Source: Desulfurococcales archaeon (GTDB taxonomy: Archaea > Thermoproteota > Thermoprotei_A > Sulfolobales > Ignicoccaceae). From it: a DNA stretch of 34,412 nt. The position numbers were made by a program, and so were the translations under genes. Location of the stretch: NCBI GenBank assembly GCA_027081755.1, contig JALWJF010000146.1, forward strand, positions 1 to 34,412. The letters are read 5' to 3'. A model generated the notes under the pieces. The model worked only from the letters and a program-made list of their open reading frames with translations, was not told the origin of the DNA and did not search any database. Shown piece by piece: positions 32,250-34,412 of the stretch. Numbering within the stretch: position 1 is the first letter of the stretch; every line of letters starts with the position of its first letter.

Positions 32250-32979
32250 GGTATAGGAGCCTCCCGCCACCACCTATTTCAAACGTCGCTTGTAATGGCA
32301 TATCATTTCCGAGTTCTAAGCTGACCTTATCGGCAACTTGAGAAACGTTGCTTACGTAAGTTAGATATTCTATGCTATATGACGATTTCACGCTTTCGTT
32401 GACTTCTTGTTCTAATATAACACCAGACTCTTCCGGAATTATAACTTCCGCATAACCCAAGTCACTTCTTGCCTCAACCCTCAGAGTTCCGGGCTCTAAA
32501 TGGAAGGTCACGGTGTCAGCTATAGTTTCCAAATCCTTTACTAGTTCTCTATACGCATCAGAACGTATAACTACTTTGTTTTCGAATTCTATGTCGGGTT
32601 CCGGTATCTCCTCTTCTGCGACGTCTAGTTGAGGTAGGGTAAACTTCCTCTCACCATGTCCGATGAATACGATGCTGTACGTACTTTCTCCTATATGGAT
32701 AGATATCTTATCCTCTTTAGTAGCCCTTCTTACGACCCTACCCATCTCCTCTAAATTGACGCCAAAGTTAGCTTCGTTTTCAACATCGAAAGTCTCGAAA
32801 GCGTCTGCTGGTATAAAGAAGTCTATTAGCACAACCTTTGCTTCGTCCATTGTCCTTATTCTGAATCCTTCATCGTTCACGTGCACTACTGTTTCCTTTA
32901 CTACCTTTGAGATGCCCGTAATGACATACTTCCACACTCTAGCATCAAAGAACGTCAGTTCCAAACGTTTACCCCACAT
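32227..32979 (-). CDS. pcn: PCNA sliding clamp
   Basis: 250 aa, normal for a PCNA monomer. Characteristic parts: the N-terminal strand RLELTFFDARVWKYVI, GFRIRTMDEAKVVLIDFFIP (DNA-facing and centre-loop region), the interdomain segment LPQLDVAEEEIPEPDIEF, and the C-terminal strand RLLYLVAPRLE. Crenarchaea often have three different PCNA genes forming a heterotrimer; only this one is in the window. No ribosome site is seen, but a TATA box (32997-33006) is centred about 24 nt before the ATG, so the mRNA is probably leaderless. priS overlaps its 3' end. Confidence 0.95.
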   Translation of the reverse strand: MWGKRLELTFFDARVWKYVITGISKVVKETVVHVNDEGFRIRTMDEAKVVLIDFFIPADAFETFDVENEANFGVNLEEMGRVVRRATKEDKISIHIGESTYSIVFIGHGERKFTLPQLDVAEEEIPEPDIEFENKVVIRSDAYRELVKDLETIADTVTFHLEPGTLRVEARSDLGYAEVIIPEESGVILEQEVNESVKSSYSIEYLTYVSNVSQVADKVSLELGNDMPLQATFEIGGGGRLLYLVAPRLE

Positions 32980-32996
32980 TAATTGGACGAAAGAAG

Positions 32997-33006
32997 TATC
33001 TTAAAG
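32997..33006 (-). promoter_or_regulatory. TATA box of pcn
   Basis: Minus-strand CTTTAAGATA, centred about 24 nt from the PCNA ATG (32979) with no Shine-Dalgarno between. It lies just past the thrS stop and indicates a separate promoter for the replication genes. Confidence 0.55.
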
Positions 33007-33016
33007 AGGGAGGCTT

Positions 33017-34412
33017 CTAGACCATATAGGATGGGTCTATCGGTATCCTAATTCTCTGTCCTACCATATTGACTACGTCGTCTTCCATTTTATCAATAAT
33101 TGACATAATATCTGTTGTTTTTACTTCTAATTGATCTCTCTTCTTGTTTTTGAAATTCCAAGGTCTTGCCACAACAACCCCTTTCTTGGCCTCTCTGCTT
33201 CCAATGTAGATCAGCAAAGGTGGTTTTATTGTGCTCTCTATCCTTCGTACTTCCTTTGACAAGCTAGTCTTGCTGACGTCAATATCGGCGACCCTAATCT
33301 CGTTTTCCTTTAACTCCATCAATACTTCTTGGGCTAACTTATCTATTTCCGAATCAACTTCCCCACCAGATTTTATCTTTATAATTAATGCTTGGATCGG
33401 TGCCAATGCGAAAGGCAATCTTCCCTTAAACATTTCCAAGTATATCCCTAGAAATCTCTCAAGAGAGCCCAATAGTGCTCTGTGTACCATATAGAGGTTC
33501 TCTACATTGTGGGTTTCTTTAATCAAATCTATTAGCTTAAACCTCTTAGGTAAGTTAAAGTCGAATTGGGCAGTACCTATCTGCCATTCTTTTCCATCCT
33601 CCTCATAGACTACTATATCCATCTTAGGGCCATAGAAGGCTGCTTCTCCCTCTTCAGCGAAGAACTCTATTCCATGCTTCCTCTTGACTTCCTCTGCTGT
33701 TTTGTAGAGAACTTCTTCTGCGAATTCCCATTGCTCTTTCTCGCCCATAAATTCAGTACCTATCTTGCTCTTATCCGATAAACTAAGCCTTAGCTTAACG
33801 CTTTTTGAGGTAACCGGAATATGAAATACTTTTTCGTAAACTTCCTTCATCATATCAAACACTTCAATTATAGAGGGGAGTACGTGTTCCTCAGGCGCAA
33901 ATATATGCGCATCGTCTTGAGTAAATGCTCTTACTCTTAGTAGTCCTCTGAGAGCGCCCGCGATTTCATATCTGTGTACCTTACCTAACTCGAACATCTT
34001 AAATGGCAATTTGACGTGCGACCTGTATTTTTGTAACAAGTTCATCAGTATCAGTATATGAAATGGACAATTCATGGGTTTTATAGCGTATTCGTCACCC
34101 TCTATATTAACCAGAAACATATTTTCACGATAATATTGTAAGTGACCACTTACCTCGTAAAGCGTTGTTCTGGCTATTATAGGTGTCTCTACTAGATAGT
34201 ACCCCTTCATCACATGATATCTTTTCAATATTTGACCTAAAGCCTCTCTAAGTACACTACCTCCTATACTAAAAAGAGGGTTTCCAGCTCCCACGTAGTA
34301 ACCATATTCTTTACCAAGCATTGGGACTGGTGTTGTTGATTTTATTGCTATGTCGAGTTCCATTGCATAGTCCATATGGTCTTTCTGGCGCAAAGCTCTT
34401 TGCCCTATGCTC
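33017..34412 (-). CDS. thrS: Threonyl-tRNA synthetase (5' end outside window)
   Basis: The frame runs open to the window's right edge, so the N-terminus is missing; about 464 residues are visible. A class II core is clear: GGSVLREALGQILKRYH, IKPMNCPFHILI (zinc Cys), LRVRAFTQDDAHIF (motif 2 and zinc His), FYGPKMDIVV, and motif 3 with YMVHRALLGSLERFLGIYLE (zinc His). An anticodon-binding domain follows (FALAPIQALIIKI onward). Crenarchaea can carry split ThrRS forms (catalytic and editing). Whether this one has an editing domain lies outside the window. Confidence 0.93.
   Translation of the reverse strand, partial: SIGQRALRQKDHMDYAMELDIAIKSTTPVPMLGKEYGYYVGAGNPLFSIGGSVLREALGQILKRYHVMKGYYLVETPIIARTTLYEVSGHLQYYRENMFLVNIEGDEYAIKPMNCPFHILILMNLLQKYRSHVKLPFKMFELGKVHRYEIAGALRGLLRVRAFTQDDAHIFAPEEHVLPSIIEVFDMMKEVYEKVFHIPVTSKSVKLRLSLSDKSKIGTEFMGEKEQWEFAEEVLYKTAEEVKRKHGIEFFAEEGEAAFYGPKMDIVVYEEDGKEWQIGTAQFDFNLPKRFKLIDLIKETHNVENLYMVHRALLGSLERFLGIYLEMFKGRLPFALAPIQALIIKIKSGGEVDSEIDKLAQEVLMELKENEIRVADIDVSKTSLSKEVRRIESTIKPPLLIYIGSREAKKGVVVARPWNFKNKKRDQLEVKTTDIMSIIDKMEDDVVNMVGQRIRIPIDPSYMV

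Noticed and set aside
1-34412. CRISPR arrays, insertion sequences, defence islands or integrated elements
   Set aside because: No tandem spaced repeats, transposases, integrases or terminal repeats were seen; the content is core housekeeping with a few unknowns.

Overview
The window is a gene-dense archaeal chromosome segment with about 39 protein genes, no intergenic stretch over about 150 bases, and no IS element, CRISPR array, rRNA or tRNA that I can see. Ribosomal proteins S15 and S3Ae, a PCNA clamp, the small primase subunit PriS, a Pcc1-type KEOPS subunit, a DHH-less RecJ/Cdc45-type protein, PhoH-KH and ThiDN point to a (hyper)thermophilic member of the Thermoproteota (Crenarchaeota). 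A Desulfurococcales-like organism is my best guess, but I cannot name a genus. TTG and GTG starts are common. Some genes carry GGTGA-type Shine-Dalgarno (SD) sites, and several others look leaderless, with a TATA box about 24 nt ahead of the start codon.

Layout. 1-909 (-) is the C-terminal transketolase subunit, cut by the left edge. 966-1673 (+) is a DUF72 protein. 1635-4614 (-) holds thiDN followed by a secreted Lon-like (S16) protease. 4641-5456 (+) is a WD40-like protein, convergent with a K+ channel (5441-6547, -). 6596-7972 (-) is GlmM, preceded by a 72-aa protein and a C/D-box-like RNA candidate. 8354-9262 (+) is an AbrB-PhoU regulator. 9259-12378 (-) carries a winged-helix protein, a membrane-anchored protein, pyrophosphatase, HisS and a tail-anchored protein. 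12466-14525 (+) is pcm plus a VWA metallopeptidase-like protein. 14496-19251 (-) has PhoH-KH, a GlmU-like enzyme, a DHPS-like protein and MqnD. 19352-25086 (+) is a tightly coupled seven-gene run: GH130, HD phosphohydrolase, MqnC, QueC, two membrane proteins and endonuclease III. 25026-27684 (-) is the rps15 / cdc45-like / pcc1 / rps3ae operon. 27727-29399 (-) holds an aminotransferase and a PadR regulator. 29539-30291 (+) is a nitrilase-family hydrolase. 30242-34412 (-) holds ThrS (cut by the right edge), PCNA, PriS, a YkgJ-like cysteine protein and a small coiled-coil protein.

How the parts connect. GlmM and the GlmU-like enzyme together could make UDP-N-acetylhexosamine from hexosamine phosphate. 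MqnC and MqnD, about 6 kb apart, point to menaquinone synthesis by the futalosine route. QueC belongs to the archaeosine pathway. PCNA, PriS and the Cdc45-like protein are replisome parts. Pyrophosphatase beside HisS fits removal of the PPi released by aminoacylation. The least explained signals are a C/D-box-like RNA candidate at 8013-8075 with a 10-nt complement to the conserved 16S 530 loop, a second, weaker candidate just after the PhoH-KH gene, and several small membrane proteins of unknown function locked into operons with enzymes.
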